Made by a program: the position numbers and the translations under genes
DNA from: Rubinisphaera margarita
GTDB lineage: Bacteria > Planctomycetota > Planctomycetia > Planctomycetales > Planctomycetaceae
NCBI RefSeq assembly: GCF_022267515.1
Contig: NZ_JAKFGB010000014.1
Span: forward strand, 248,001-312,000
DNA: 64,000 nucleotides
Direction: 5' to 3'
Part shown: positions 1 to 8,567 of the stretch, piece after piece
How the letters are laid out: every line of letters starts with the position of its first letter
Position numbering within the stretch: the stretch's first letter is position 1
Notes under the pieces: model-generated
What the model saw: the letters and a program-made list of their open reading frames with translations, nothing else
Databases searched by the model: none
What the model was told of the DNA's origin: nothing

Positions 1-1
1 G

Positions 2-526
2 CAGAAAACCCAGTTTGGAGGGCCCGGCGAGGTCAGCGTGAAAGAAGGTGTGCTGACGATCGAAATGGGATCGCCGCTGAATGGGGTGACGATCACCGAA
101 GAGGCGTTCAAGAAGCTGCCGAAGGTGAACTACGAGATGCGGCTCGAAGCGAAACGCGAACTCGGCGGCGACTTCTTCGTCGGGCTGACATTTCCGGTCA
201 AGGATCAGCACTGCTCGCTGATCATGGGCGGCTGGGGCGGCGGCGTCATCGGCATCTCGAGCATCGATGGTTACGATGCTTCCGAGAATGAATCGACAAC
301 CTATGCGACCTTCGAGAACGGCAAGTGGTACAACATCCGGCTGCAGGTGACTGACAATCGCATCACGGTCTGGCTGGACGATGAAGAGATGGTCGATGTC
401 GACATTGAAGAGCGGCGGCTCGATACACGGATCGAAGTTGATTTATCCAAGCCGCTTGGTCTGTCGAGCTTCGAAACGACGGCCAAAATTCGGGACTTCA
501 AAATTCGCCCGTTGAGCGAGAAATAA
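2..526 (+). CDS. DUF1080/LamG-like domain protein (5' end outside window)
   Basis: The frame is open from the first bases and ends in TAA at 524-526, so only the C-terminal 174 residues are present. The visible part is rich in beta strands, with a polar and aromatic pattern (GKWYNIRLQV, then VWLDDEEMVDVDIEER) typical of concanavalin-like jelly-roll domains of the DUF1080 / 3-keto-disaccharide hydrolase type. It ends in an ETTAKIRDFKIRPL strand, the usual end of that fold. A GTG at 38 could be read as a start, but the sequence before it (QFGGPGEVSV) continues the fold, so the real start should lie upstream. Function is probably carbohydrate binding or cleavage outside the cytoplasm; this is inference from fold only. 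A strong hairpin follows. Confidence 0.75.
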   Translation, partial: QKTQFGGPGEVSVKEGVLTIEMGSPLNGVTITEEAFKKLPKVNYEMRLEAKRELGGDFFVGLTFPVKDQHCSLIMGGWGGGVIGISSIDGYDASENESTTYATFENGKWYNIRLQVTDNRITVWLDDEEMVDVDIEERRLDTRIEVDLSKPLGLSSFETTAKIRDFKIRPLSEK

Positions 527-550
527 TTCTCAACTTACGGTAGAATACGC

Positions 551-584
551 AAACAGGCGATCGCTCCCGGGCGATCGCCTGTTT
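551..584 (+). terminator. bidirectional hairpin terminator
   Basis: A perfect 14-bp stem (AAACAGGCGATCGC / GCGATCGCCTGTTT) closes a 6-nt loop. It lies between the end of the first gene and the convergent small gene at 609-908, so it can serve both. The flanking T/A runs are short. Confidence 0.8.
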
Positions 585-608
585 CCATGGCTTCAGACAT
601 CAAGCGGC

Positions 609-908
609 TTAGAACACGTCCAGGTGGAAGTGGTACCCTTTGTGGTACGGCCGTTCGGTCGGATAGAAGTTGTGCCAGTCCTTATTGTAGACCGGAATCT
701 GCATTTCCGGGGCGTACCGGTAATACATGTGATCGTAGCTGCCGTACTGCTGGAAGTTTTGCGGATAGTACATGTACGGGTAGTAGTAGAACCGATTCCA
801 GTCGGTTGGCTGTCCCTGTCCTGCAGCACCTGCTTCTGGGATCGCCGTGTTGACAACCATGATCAATGCGGTTGCCATCAAGCCAGCCTGGGCCAAACGT
901 CGAAACAT
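609..908 (-). CDS. small secreted Tyr/Pro/His-rich protein
   Basis: A 99-residue protein. Residues 1-29 form a signal peptide (MFRRLAQAG, a hydrophobic stretch, then a small-residue cleavage region EAGAAG). The mature part is dominated by Tyr, Phe, His, Pro and Asn (WNRFYYYPYMYYPQNF, then HMYYRYAPEM) and has no Cys. Small secreted aromatic-rich proteins of this kind recur in planctomycete genomes, but I recognise no defined function. Upstream on its own strand, AAGGA-like purines precede the ATG (ggggaaacaaggATG). It stands alone, converging on the first gene across a strong terminator. It may be an envelope or extracellular matrix component; this is speculation. Confidence 0.75.
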   Translation of the reverse strand: MFRRLAQAGLMATALIMVVNTAIPEAGAAGQGQPTDWNRFYYYPYMYYPQNFQQYGSYDHMYYRYAPEMQIPVYNKDWHNFYPTERPYHKGYHFHLDVF

Positions 909-1530
909 CCTTGTTTCTCCTCGGGGAAAGATGACATCGGCCTGGAGCCGTGCAATTTCGTAGAGTGATGTCGTTCCCGAAAAAGGACGACTTCCTTTAA
1001 CTCATCGACCGGAGAACCCCCGTTACATCAGTGAAGTTTCGCACAATCGCCACATTGCGCGCAGGCCCGGCTCGGGGATCGAGGGTTTGTAAAATTTATT
1101 TGAAGCTGTTCACAGAGACCGTCGATTCTCCGTGATCGCGCGGAACCGCTTTCCGCATCCCCAGCTTCCGACGACGCAACGTGTTGTCATATTGACACAT
1201 GAAGTTGTCTTCGCTTCGTAAGAATTTCACACCAATCCGAGAAGACCTTCTCGACCGCTGGTGAAAATTCCCGCGCTGACAAAGTCGCAGACGACGTCGC
1301 TGCTCGAAACTGGAGCAGAGTGCTGCGCTGGGAATGACCATCGTGATTCAAATTCGATCACAACAAGAGGTCAGTACCTCTCCATGTGATCGAATCCGGC
1401 TCGTTTTCCGTCCGCAGGGTCGAGCAAGTCCCCCTGAACCGACAGAACGATTCAACCCTTTTTTATGGTTCGACCTTTGCTGGTTCAGAACCATTGTTGC
1501 ATTCCTTTTTCAGTGGGCTGGAGTGAGTTG
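909..1530. other. gene-less intergenic region upstream of opgG
   Basis: About 620 bp with no convincing gene. An 81-codon minus-strand frame at 1096-1341 has biased, Arg/Ser-rich composition and no recognisable domain. A TTGACA at 1192-1197 could be a -35 box, but no convincing -10 follows. The only strong structure is the dyad at 1353-1394, listed separately. Confidence 0.6.
1353..1394. promoter_or_regulatory. 42-bp dyad-symmetric element upstream of opgG
   Basis: Two nested perfect inverted repeats: TTCGATCAC (1353-1361) with GTGATCGAA (1386-1394), and AGAGGT (1366-1371) with ACCTCT (1376-1381). They are separated by a symmetric 4x4 mismatch and a 4-nt loop. It sits 137 bp before the opgG start. 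It could be an operator for a dimeric regulator, or an RNA hairpin in the opgG leader. No U-tract follows, so it does not look like a terminator. Confidence 0.55.
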
Positions 1531-3159
1531 ATGAAAAGCTGGCGAACAATCTGTCCAACGCTGATCGCCATCGCGACGAGTCTCGCCTCTTCGGGCGTCT
1601 TTCTGCCCGAGGCCGCCTTGTCTCAGGAAAGGTCGACACCCGTGGTTGCGAATCCTCTGGGCGACTCCTCTTTTTCTCGCGCCTTCGCTGTCACTTCCTT
1701 CGAGGATCTGACGGCTTACGCCCGGCTCAAAGCCGCGCATCCGTACCAACCCGCACCCAAGGCCCATGAGATTCTCTCGACGCTGACCTACGACGAATAT
1801 CAACAGATTCAATTCAATCACAAAAAGGCGATCTGGCGGGGCTCGGATCAGTTCTGGATCGAAATGTTTCATCCCGGCTTCGTCCAGCGCGATCAGATCG
1901 GTCTGAACGTGATTGAACAGGGCCGCGAGAAAACCGTCGCTTTCAATCGCGACTATTTTCAATATCCCGAGTCGATGTCGAGCTTTGATATCCCGGCCGA
2001 GACGACCTTTTCCGGGATCCGCATCGCCGGCCGATTTCCCGGCAACGATGATCCGCAGGAGATTCTGACGTTCCTGGGTTCCAGCTACTTCCGCTGTCGG
2101 AGTTCAGACTGCGTCTACGGTTCCTCCACTCGAGGGCTGGCGGTGAATATTGGAACGCCGGGTGAAGAAGAGTTTCCGGTCTTCCGCGAGTTCTGGATTG
2201 TCGAGCCGGAAGAGGGAGTCAACGAGCTGATCGTTCTGGCATTTATGGATAGTCCTTCGCTGACGGGAGCCTACGAATTTCGTTTGCATCCCCAGGAAAA
2301 GACCGCCGAGATCGATGTCCGTTCCATGATTTACTTCCGCAGTCGACCGGAGAAGCTCGGCATCGCCCCGGTCACAAGCATGTGGATGTGGGGTGATGGA
2401 TTGATCCCTCCGCCGCTCGATCTGCGACCATCGGTGCACGACGCCGACGGTCTGCTCGTTGAAACAACCGAGGGATGGACGTGGCGGAGTCTGTGCCGCC
2501 AGAGCTATCCGTCAGTCAGCCGGCTGAACGCGAATGAAATTCGCGGATTCGGACTTCTGCAACGGGATACCCGTTTCGAACATTTCCAGGATTCATTCGC
2601 TCAATACGACCGTCGACCGAGTGTCTGGATTGAACCGCAAAATCAGTGGCCCAAAGGGCATATGGAACTGCTCGAGCTCCCGGGATCGCATGAGGGAATT
2701 GACAATATCGGCGCCTACTGGGTGCCCGAACTTCCTAAAAACCTCGAACAGGGTCTGCCGATTGCATATCGAATCCATTACTTCCACGGGGATCTGAAAA
2801 CAAAGTGCAGGGATTACCTGGCAGCCATTCAAAACGTTCAGATTCACCGGGACCCCGATTCGAAAGTTCGACTTTCGATCGAATTCAAGGGCCAATCACT
2901 TGCCGATCTGGCAGCGGAAACTGCGGTTCATACCCAGCTACAGACCATCCGCGGCGAAGTACTCCATCAAGAAATCGTTCGGCGCCCCAATGGCCGCTGG
3001 ACGCTCGAACTCGTGATCAGACCTGAGTCCGATGCTCCTTTTGAGATTCAAGTCTGTCTGAAAGACGCCAATCGGAAACTGACCGAAACGTGGGCTTACC
3101 TTTGTCCAATCAAGCCCCCGCCCTATCAGTATCCGCAGGTTTACACACGAGTTGAATAA
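1531..3159 (+). CDS. opgG: periplasmic glucan biosynthesis protein OpgG/MdoG family
   Basis: A 542-residue protein of the OpgG/MdoG family (E. coli MdoG is 511 residues), which acts in the periplasm in branching and export of osmoregulated glucans. Residues 1-32 are a signal peptide (MKSWRTICPTLIAIATSLAS... ALSQ). The family core follows: FEDLTAYARLKAAHPYQ, LSTLTYDEYQQIQF, then the beta-sandwich segments SYFRCRSSDCVYGSSTRGLA and FREFWIVEPE, and MWMWGDGLIPPPLDLRP. A C-terminal Ig-like domain ends near YQYPQVY. The ATG at 1531 was chosen because it begins the signal peptide; the frame is open further upstream but that part is not family-like. opgH follows 297 bp downstream with a small frame between them, so the locus is the classic GH pair. 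The assignment is secure; the exact glucan product is unknown. Confidence 0.92.
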   Translation: MKSWRTICPTLIAIATSLASSGVFLPEAALSQERSTPVVANPLGDSSFSRAFAVTSFEDLTAYARLKAAHPYQPAPKAHEILSTLTYDEYQQIQFNHKKAIWRGSDQFWIEMFHPGFVQRDQIGLNVIEQGREKTVAFNRDYFQYPESMSSFDIPAETTFSGIRIAGRFPGNDDPQEILTFLGSSYFRCRSSDCVYGSSTRGLAVNIGTPGEEEFPVFREFWIVEPEEGVNELIVLAFMDSPSLTGAYEFRLHPQEKTAEIDVRSMIYFRSRPEKLGIAPVTSMWMWGDGLIPPPLDLRPSVHDADGLLVETTEGWTWRSLCRQSYPSVSRLNANEIRGFGLLQRDTRFEHFQDSFAQYDRRPSVWIEPQNQWPKGHMELLELPGSHEGIDNIGAYWVPELPKNLEQGLPIAYRIHYFHGDLKTKCRDYLAAIQNVQIHRDPDSKVRLSIEFKGQSLADLAAETAVHTQLQTIRGEVLHQEIVRRPNGRWTLELVIRPESDAPFEIQVCLKDANRKLTETWAYLCPIKPPPYQYPQVYTRVE

Positions 3160-3202
3160 GTTTCACACGCACACAACAGATAACAGTTCAGGATCACCCC
3201 CC

Positions 3203-3460
3203 ATGAAGTCAACAATCAGCACACTCGCCCCTACCGTGAGGATGAACGGAATCCATCGTCCTCTAACGGTCGCCGTACCGCGGCGGTCACGGTCCGTACG
3301 CGTCGTTCCTCGTGAGAACTTCGAACCTATGCGACCTCCCATGACGCTGCGGCGGGTCTGGTGGCTGCGGTTCGACGGCTGGACCGAAGCCGCTCAGGTT
3401 CCCGTTCTGCGACTTCGTGGTCTCATTGACCGTGGTCGCCTCGCAGGAGAGAAGATGTGA
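3203..3460 (+). CDS. small Arg-rich protein overlapping the opgH start (unknown)
   Basis: An 85-codon frame filling the gap between opgG and opgH. It has an AGGA motif 8 nt before its ATG. Its TGA stop (3458-3460) overlaps the GTG start of opgH (3457-3459) as GTGA, the usual geometry of translationally coupled genes. The product is basic and Arg/Pro/Val-rich (VAVPRRSRSVRVVPRENF) with no signal peptide, no membrane segment and no known domain. It does not resemble the extra N-terminal region of enterobacterial OpgH well enough to be called a frameshifted part of it. It could be a real small protein, a leader frame that couples OpgH translation, or chance. Confidence 0.4.
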   Translation: MKSTISTLAPTVRMNGIHRPLTVAVPRRSRSVRVVPRENFEPMRPPMTLRRVWWLRFDGWTEAAQVPVLRLRGLIDRGRLAGEKM

Positions 3461-5475
3461 TCGGCAACTCGTATTATGCGGCGTATCAGGCACGTCAGAC
3501 CCGTCTGGCGCTGTTGGCTGCATCGACCTATTCGACAGTCATTCTGTCAGCCGGCTTCCTGTTCGTGATCTCCGGCAACGGAATCTCGACGCTCGATGCT
3601 GTCTCGACTTCTCTGTTCGTGATCCTCTCCTTCTGGATCTCCATCGGCTTCTGGAACGCGGTTCTGGGATTCCGGTGTGCGGTGACGGAGAGCCGAACGG
3701 CTCGACACAAGCTGAAACCCAGCTCGGCTGCGGCTATTGCCGAAAAGAGCCGGACGGCCATCCTTATGCCGGTTTACAATGAAGACCCCGAAGCGGTCTT
3801 TTCCCGAATTCACGCGATGATTCAGTCCCTGCACGAGACGGGCGGGGAAGATGGGTTCGAATTCTTTGTCCTGAGCGACACCACGAATCCGGATATCGCG
3901 CTGCGTGAAGAACTGATCTGGACTCAATACGTCGAACACTATCATCCACCGATCAACGTCTATTATCGACGACGGGCAAAGAACCTGCGACGCAAGGCCG
4001 GCAACATTGCCGACTTCTGCGAACGCTGGGGGCGTAACTATGACTTCATGCTCATCCTCGATGCCGACAGCGTGATGTCTGGCCGGACAATCCTCGAACT
4101 GGTGCGACGGATGCTGCTGGATCCGCGACTGGGCATCCTTCAGGCTCCGCCGCGTCCCGTGAATCGCCAGTCTCTGTTCGCCCGGCTGCAGCAGTTCGCC
4201 GCCGCCGTCTACGGACCGCTCTGCGTTCGTGGCTTCTGTTCCTGGACGGCTACCGACGGCAACTACTGGGGCCACAATGCGATCCTCCGCGTTCGTCCCT
4301 TTGTGGATCATTGTGAACTGCCAGTACTGTCAGGATCGCGCCCGCTGGGCGGAGACATTCTCAGTCACGACTTCGTGGAAGCAGCTCTGATGCTGCGAGC
4401 CGGCTTCAAGGTCCAGATCGCCGATGACCTGGAAGGCAGTTACGAAGAATGCCCAACGACTCTGGCCGATTACGCACAGCGCGATCAGCGGTGGTGTCAG
4501 GGCAATATGCAACATGCCCGACTCGTCATGTGTGAAGGGTTCCGCCCGCTCAGCCGAATTCACTTCGCCATGGGGGTGATGTCCTACGTCGCATCGCCAA
4601 TCTGGCTGGCCTTCATCGGATCGTTACTGGCGACCCGTTGGATCGAAGGTCCGGCGATGGACGGTGGTGCGATCGATGGCTATCTGATGTTGACCGTCTT
4701 CAGCATCTCGATGGTTATGCTCCTCGTGCCAAAGTTTCTCAGCCTGTATCTGATGTCGCGAAACCGCGAACAGTCTCGGCGGCATGGCGGTCGACTGGCG
4801 TTGTTCGGAAGCACGATTCTGGAGACGGCCATCTCTATTATCTTCGCCCCGGTAATGGCTTACTACCACAGCCGGTTCGTCCTTTCGACATTGATGGGAA
4901 AGACCGTGGCCTGGAACTGCCAGCAGCGGGATGAGACGAATGTCAGCCTTAAAGACGCGTGGTCGATGCACTGGGATGTAATGCTGTTCTACGCGATTCT
5001 GGGAGGTCTGGTTGCCTGGAGCGCTCCTGCTCTGCTGCCTTGGTTTGTGCCCATGCTGATCGGTCCGATGCTGATCGTCCCCCTGGCATCAGCATTCGGC
5101 AGCCGCGGTATTGGCCACTGGCTGCAGAAGCGAAATCTGCTGCTCATTCCCGAAGAAGAAACCCGGCCGCAGGTGCTGCGAACACTCGACGAAGCCGCTG
5201 CCTTCTTCCGGGAGAATCCGCTGGTCGAACCAGGTCGCGACATCCTGCAGACCGTGCTCGCCAACCGTGGACATTCGCTGATGCACATGAAGATCGCCCG
5301 CGATATGCTCCCGGCTCACGAACCCGCCGAGCCGTTCGTCACCAAGAACTTTGAAGAGGTCGAATCGTATGTCCGAAGCGGCGAATTCAGTCGTCTGCCG
5401 ATCGATGTTCGTCGGTCTCTGATTCTCGACAACGAAGCCTTCAAGCGTCTGGCAATGATCTGTCAGAATGTGTAA
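3457..5475 (+). CDS. opgH: membrane glucosyltransferase OpgH/MdoH
   Basis: A 672-residue inner-membrane family 2 glycosyltransferase that polymerises glucose from UDP-glucose for periplasmic glucans. Two membrane helices lie near the N-terminus (about residues 20-75). They are followed by a GT2 domain with ILMPVYNEDPEAVFSRI, YRRRAKNLRRKAGNIADFC, the DxD motif in LILDADSVMSG, the acceptor-site SHDFVEAALM and the QRDQRWCQGN motif. Several C-terminal helices then precede a tail RSLILDNEAFKRLAMIC. The GTG start is supported by AGGAGAG at 3445-3451; the frame is closed by a stop at 3427-3429, so no earlier canonical start exists. Compared with E. coli MdoH, the long cytoplasmic N-terminus is absent. 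The overlap with the preceding 85-codon frame suggests coupled translation. A terminator follows. Confidence 0.93.
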   Translation: MIGNSYYAAYQARQTRLALLAASTYSTVILSAGFLFVISGNGISTLDAVSTSLFVILSFWISIGFWNAVLGFRCAVTESRTARHKLKPSSAAAIAEKSRTAILMPVYNEDPEAVFSRIHAMIQSLHETGGEDGFEFFVLSDTTNPDIALREELIWTQYVEHYHPPINVYYRRRAKNLRRKAGNIADFCERWGRNYDFMLILDADSVMSGRTILELVRRMLLDPRLGILQAPPRPVNRQSLFARLQQFAAAVYGPLCVRGFCSWTATDGNYWGHNAILRVRPFVDHCELPVLSGSRPLGGDILSHDFVEAALMLRAGFKVQIADDLEGSYEECPTTLADYAQRDQRWCQGNMQHARLVMCEGFRPLSRIHFAMGVMSYVASPIWLAFIGSLLATRWIEGPAMDGGAIDGYLMLTVFSISMVMLLVPKFLSLYLMSRNREQSRRHGGRLALFGSTILETAISIIFAPVMAYYHSRFVLSTLMGKTVAWNCQQRDETNVSLKDAWSMHWDVMLFYAILGGLVAWSAPALLPWFVPMLIGPMLIVPLASAFGSRGIGHWLQKRNLLLIPEEETRPQVLRTLDEAAAFFRENPLVEPGRDILQTVLANRGHSLMHMKIARDMLPAHEPAEPFVTKNFEEVESYVRSGEFSRLPIDVRRSLILDNEAFKRLAMICQNV

Positions 5476-5495
5476 GCGTTGGCTGTGATTCCACG

Positions 5496-5534
5496 AAAAA
5501 GCCTCTTCGTCAAACCGACGGAGAGGCTTTTTTT
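5496..5534 (+). terminator. Rho-independent terminator of the opg operon
   Basis: The stem AAAAAGCCTCT... pairs with AGAGGCTTTTTTT, with an inner CGTC/GACG pairing and a small AAAC-type loop, followed by a T-run. It lies 20 bp after the opgH stop. Confidence 0.85.
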
Positions 5535-5627
5535 ATGGGCGAATTCAACTACCGACGTTTGCAGAAGCAAACTCAGCATGGCAGGGGATAGGCGCCCATG
5601 CGACTGCTGGTGAAGCATGAAAATGCT

Positions 5628-6446
5628 CTAACAGTTCGCCCAGACTCCCTTCATGTACTCAAGCGAATCGACGGCGATCTTCTCGGCTCCCGGCGAATAA
5701 TCGAAGACTTCAACCGACACCCAGCCGTCGTAGCCAGTCTCCTTCAGCGCGGCAAAGATCGGCTGGAAATCGACTTCACCCATTCCGGGTCCACGCAGGT
5801 TGACATCGTTGGCATGGAAGTGAGCGGTCACGTCGCGGAATTCACGGATCAGATCCGGGATCGACGTCGACTCATCCGACATCGCCTTTACGTCCTGATG
5901 CAGCTGGATAGCCGGGCTGCGGAAGTGATCAATCAACTCGCGGGCCTGCTGGCAGGTGATCATGTAATCGGTTTCCTGTCGCGAAAGCGGTTCCAGGCAG
6001 AGCGTCACGCCGGCTGCTTCCAGGTGAGGAACGACCTCGGCCAGAACCTGAATCGCGTGATCGTTCGCTTCAGCCATTGAAACGCCTGGCAACAGACTTC
6101 GTTGTTTCGGGGACCCAAGGACCATCAGTTCCCCGCCGAGGTCCTGACAGAGCCGCGTCAGCTCGATGAGGTACTCCGAGGTGCGTTTACGGACATCGGC
6201 GTCCGCAGTCGTCAGGTAGAACCCTTCGGTCTTCGCGAGCAACCAGTGGAGCCCGATGATCTCCAGTCCGGCCTGTTCGGCTGTCTTACGGTAATGCTCA
6301 CGCTCGGCCTGAGTCACCTTGTCCGCGGACGCCGCCAGAGTGAAGGGGGCCACCTCGACGCCGGTGTATCCCGTCTCGGCAATGAACTCGCACTGCCGCT
6401 CCCAGGACCACCCTTCGAACAGTTCCTGACAAATCGCAAATCGCAT
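5628..6446 (-). CDS. sugar phosphate isomerase/epimerase (AP endonuclease 2-like TIM barrel)
   Basis: A 272-residue xylose-isomerase-like TIM barrel of the family that includes hydroxypyruvate isomerases and ketose 3-epimerases. Strand and metal-site segments are visible in order: MRFAICQELF, YTGVEVAPFTL, LEIIGLHWLLA, LMVLGSPKQR, VTLCLEPLSRQETDY (metal-ligand Glu), IQLHQDVKAM (Gln/Asp pair), VTAHFHANDVN (His pair) and DGWVSVEVFDY (last metal Glu). The ATG at 6446 has GGGAG a few bases upstream. The frame is open 10 codons further, but those lack family similarity. It is monocistronic and its substrate cannot be told from sequence; such enzymes are greatly expanded in planctomycetes and usually act on sugar-derived ketoses or inositols. 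Confidence 0.88.
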   Translation of the reverse strand: MRFAICQELFEGWSWERQCEFIAETGYTGVEVAPFTLAASADKVTQAEREHYRKTAEQAGLEIIGLHWLLAKTEGFYLTTADADVRKRTSEYLIELTRLCQDLGGELMVLGSPKQRSLLPGVSMAEANDHAIQVLAEVVPHLEAAGVTLCLEPLSRQETDYMITCQQARELIDHFRSPAIQLHQDVKAMSDESTSIPDLIREFRDVTAHFHANDVNLRGPGMGEVDFQPIFAALKETGYDGWVSVEVFDYSPGAEKIAVDSLEYMKGVWANC

Positions 6447-6844
6447 CAACGCTCTCCCGCCTGTATGTCGCTGCAAGTCTCTATTTCATAGCCACTTGCG
6501 AATACCAAAAACTGGCCGCGGCCAGATTCCCACTTCATCCTAGCGGATCGCCCCGAGCGGCGAAACCGGCTCGGTTCCGTTCTTCGTTCTTCGCTCTGGA
6601 TACCGGATTTACCGGTTGAGGTGATTGCGCGACAGAGGCCCTCACGAGAGGCTCGGCAATCTGTCCAAAGTGGTGAATGCGGGAAAGTTGAGTCGATCTT
6701 GTTGACGAAACAAGAAGTGGCGCCCGTCTCCCGGGCGTGCCGTGAGTCAGTTGGAGCATGCCGGATCGGTGCGTGCGCTCCGGTTTCATTACGAACACAA
6801 GCCTCGGTACTCCATCAACGAGGCGAAAAAGAGGGACAAGAACC
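6447..6844. other. intergenic region upstream of the YTV gene
   Basis: About 400 bp without a supported gene. It holds a short GC-rich hairpin (CGCCCG/CGGGCG, 6721-6737). The YTV gene start at 6845 is preceded by an AGAGGGA ribosome-binding site. Confidence 0.5.
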
Positions 6845-8242
6845 ATGAAGTCAGCAGCCAGGATTATGCTTGCTGCATTCGCGCTGATGATTGGCGCGAT
6901 GGGCGGCACAGCACAGGCCGCGTATTGCGGCGCAGACAGCTTCGATTGCTGTCCGACAGACACATGTGGACGCTGGGGCCACTTTGGCATCGCCAAGCAG
7001 CAGTGCTGCGGTCCCAAGTATCAGACGGTGAAGAAGGTTGTCTGGGATACACAGGAATACTGCTGTCCGGTCACGGTTTACGATACATGTTGCGAACGGG
7101 TTCCCGTCCCCTGCACTCGCACTGTGTTCAAGACTTGCTACCGCAAGGAAAAGTACGAAGTCTGTCGCCCGGTCTACAAAACCTGCTACCGCACGGTTTG
7201 CGAAACCGTTCGTCGGCCGGTTTACAAGACCTGCTATCGCAAGGTGACAGAGACCGTTCGCAAGCCTGTGTACAAGACCTGCTACCGTGAGCACTGCTAC
7301 ACGGTCAGCCGCCCGGTCACCCGAACGTGCTACCGCAACGTCTGCTACACAACCTGCCGCCCGGTCTACAAGACCTGCTACAAAGAAGTCTGCTCCACTC
7401 AGTACCGCACGAAAACCCGCACCTGCTATCGCGACGTCTGCTACACCGTCTGCAAGCCGGTTCGGGAAACGCACTGGGTCGACGTCTGCTGTGGCGAATG
7501 GAAAACGGTTCGTGAACGGGTCCCTTGCCCGTGTCCCACGACTTGCCATTCCGAATCGTGCTGCATCAATCACTACGGCGGCTGTGTTGACGGTTGCGTC
7601 GACGGCTGTGGCGACGGTTGCGGCAACGACTGCCCGGACTGCCGCGTGATGAACAAGTGCCACGGCGGCTACACCATCTGCCGTCAGGTCTGGTGCCCGA
7701 AAGTGGTCAAGAAGAAGGTCTGCTCGGTTCGCTACGAAACCTGCGTCAAAACTCGCCGAGTGCCCTACACGGTCTGCGAACAGGTTCCATACACCGTAAC
7801 CCGCAAGGTTCCTTACACGACCTGTCACATGGTCAAGGAATGCCGCACCCGCAAGGTTCCCTACACGACCTGCCACATGGTCCAGGAAACGAAGCGTTGC
7901 CGCGTCCCTTATACGACCTGTCACTTCGTCGAACGCTGCATCACCCGCCGCGTGCCTTACACGACCTGCACCTGGAAGTGTGATACGGTCAAACGGAAGA
8001 TTCCGTACACGACTTGTCACATGGTCAAGGAATGCCGCACCCGCTGCGTCCCTTACACGACCTGCCAGACGGTCCGCGACGTCCGCTACGTCACCCAGAC
8101 GAAATGCGTGCCTCGCACGATCATGGTCAAGAAAACCCGCTGCGTGCCTCGCGTCGTCTGCGAACGGGTTCCAGTCTGCAACGACTGCTGCCCGCAGACC
8201 TGTGACGAATGCGTGGACGGATGCCAGCCTTGCATCCAGTAA
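6845..8242 (+). CDS. cysteine-rich YTV-repeat cell-wall/envelope protein
   Basis: A 465-residue protein. Residues 1-24 are a signal peptide (MKSAARIMLAAFALMIGAMG... AQA). The mature protein is almost wholly a tandem array with period about 15-16 residues. The N-terminal half repeats RPVYKTCYRKV-type units, a middle section is rich in Gly/Cys/Asp (CVDGCVDGCGDGCG), and the C-terminal half repeats VPYTTCHMVKECRTRK-type units. Cys occurs about once or twice per unit. This matches the planctomycete YTV domain family, whose members have been reported as abundant, disulfide-rich cell-wall proteins in Rhodopirellula; that is family knowledge. The DNA repeats strongly (TACACGACCTG recurs), so copy number may vary between strains and assembly may be fragile. 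A terminator follows at 8407. Confidence 0.88.
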   Translation: MKSAARIMLAAFALMIGAMGGTAQAAYCGADSFDCCPTDTCGRWGHFGIAKQQCCGPKYQTVKKVVWDTQEYCCPVTVYDTCCERVPVPCTRTVFKTCYRKEKYEVCRPVYKTCYRTVCETVRRPVYKTCYRKVTETVRKPVYKTCYREHCYTVSRPVTRTCYRNVCYTTCRPVYKTCYKEVCSTQYRTKTRTCYRDVCYTVCKPVRETHWVDVCCGEWKTVRERVPCPCPTTCHSESCCINHYGGCVDGCVDGCGDGCGNDCPDCRVMNKCHGGYTICRQVWCPKVVKKKVCSVRYETCVKTRRVPYTVCEQVPYTVTRKVPYTTCHMVKECRTRKVPYTTCHMVQETKRCRVPYTTCHFVERCITRRVPYTTCTWKCDTVKRKIPYTTCHMVKECRTRCVPYTTCQTVRDVRYVTQTKCVPRTIMVKKTRCVPRVVCERVPVCNDCCPQTCDECVDGCQPCIQ

Positions 8243-8406
8243 CGTGCCGGACACTCGCTGGGGAATGAAGCTCACTTCGTCCCCGGTTGAGCTGTCGACC
8301 GAACAACGCTGACTCGAAGTCCGACCCTTCCGTCAGCGCGACAGTCAGGATGGGAGCCAGATCCGGCTGTCGTTCTTGAGAATACGATGTCTCTCTCGTC
8401 TCCTTG

Positions 8407-8446
8407 AAGGGCCGCACTACACCACGTGCGGCCCTTTCCGTTTTTC
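8407..8446 (+). terminator. terminator after the YTV gene
   Basis: The stem AAGGGCCGCAC pairs with GTGCGGCCCTT around an 8-nt loop, followed by CCGTTTTT. It lies about 165 bp beyond the YTV stop, in a 325-bp gap that is otherwise featureless. Confidence 0.75.
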
Positions 8447-8567
8447 TACACTCAAAGAACAGAAACCGCCAATATCCGGTGAATTCCTGGAATACATCCT
8501 TGTGATCGAGATCTCACTTCTAGAATCCTTTCAAACCTCCCCTACTCCTTTGAAAGGAACTGAAGTC

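Noticed and set aside
1096..1341. An 81-codon minus-strand frame upstream of opgG
   Set aside because: Arg/Ser-rich translation, no family, no convincing ribosome-binding site.
6851..8275. A 474-codon minus-strand frame opposite the YTV gene
   Set aside because: It is a mirror of the repetitive YTV DNA, with Ala/Val/Asp-rich low-complexity translation; the plus-strand gene has the signal peptide and family match.
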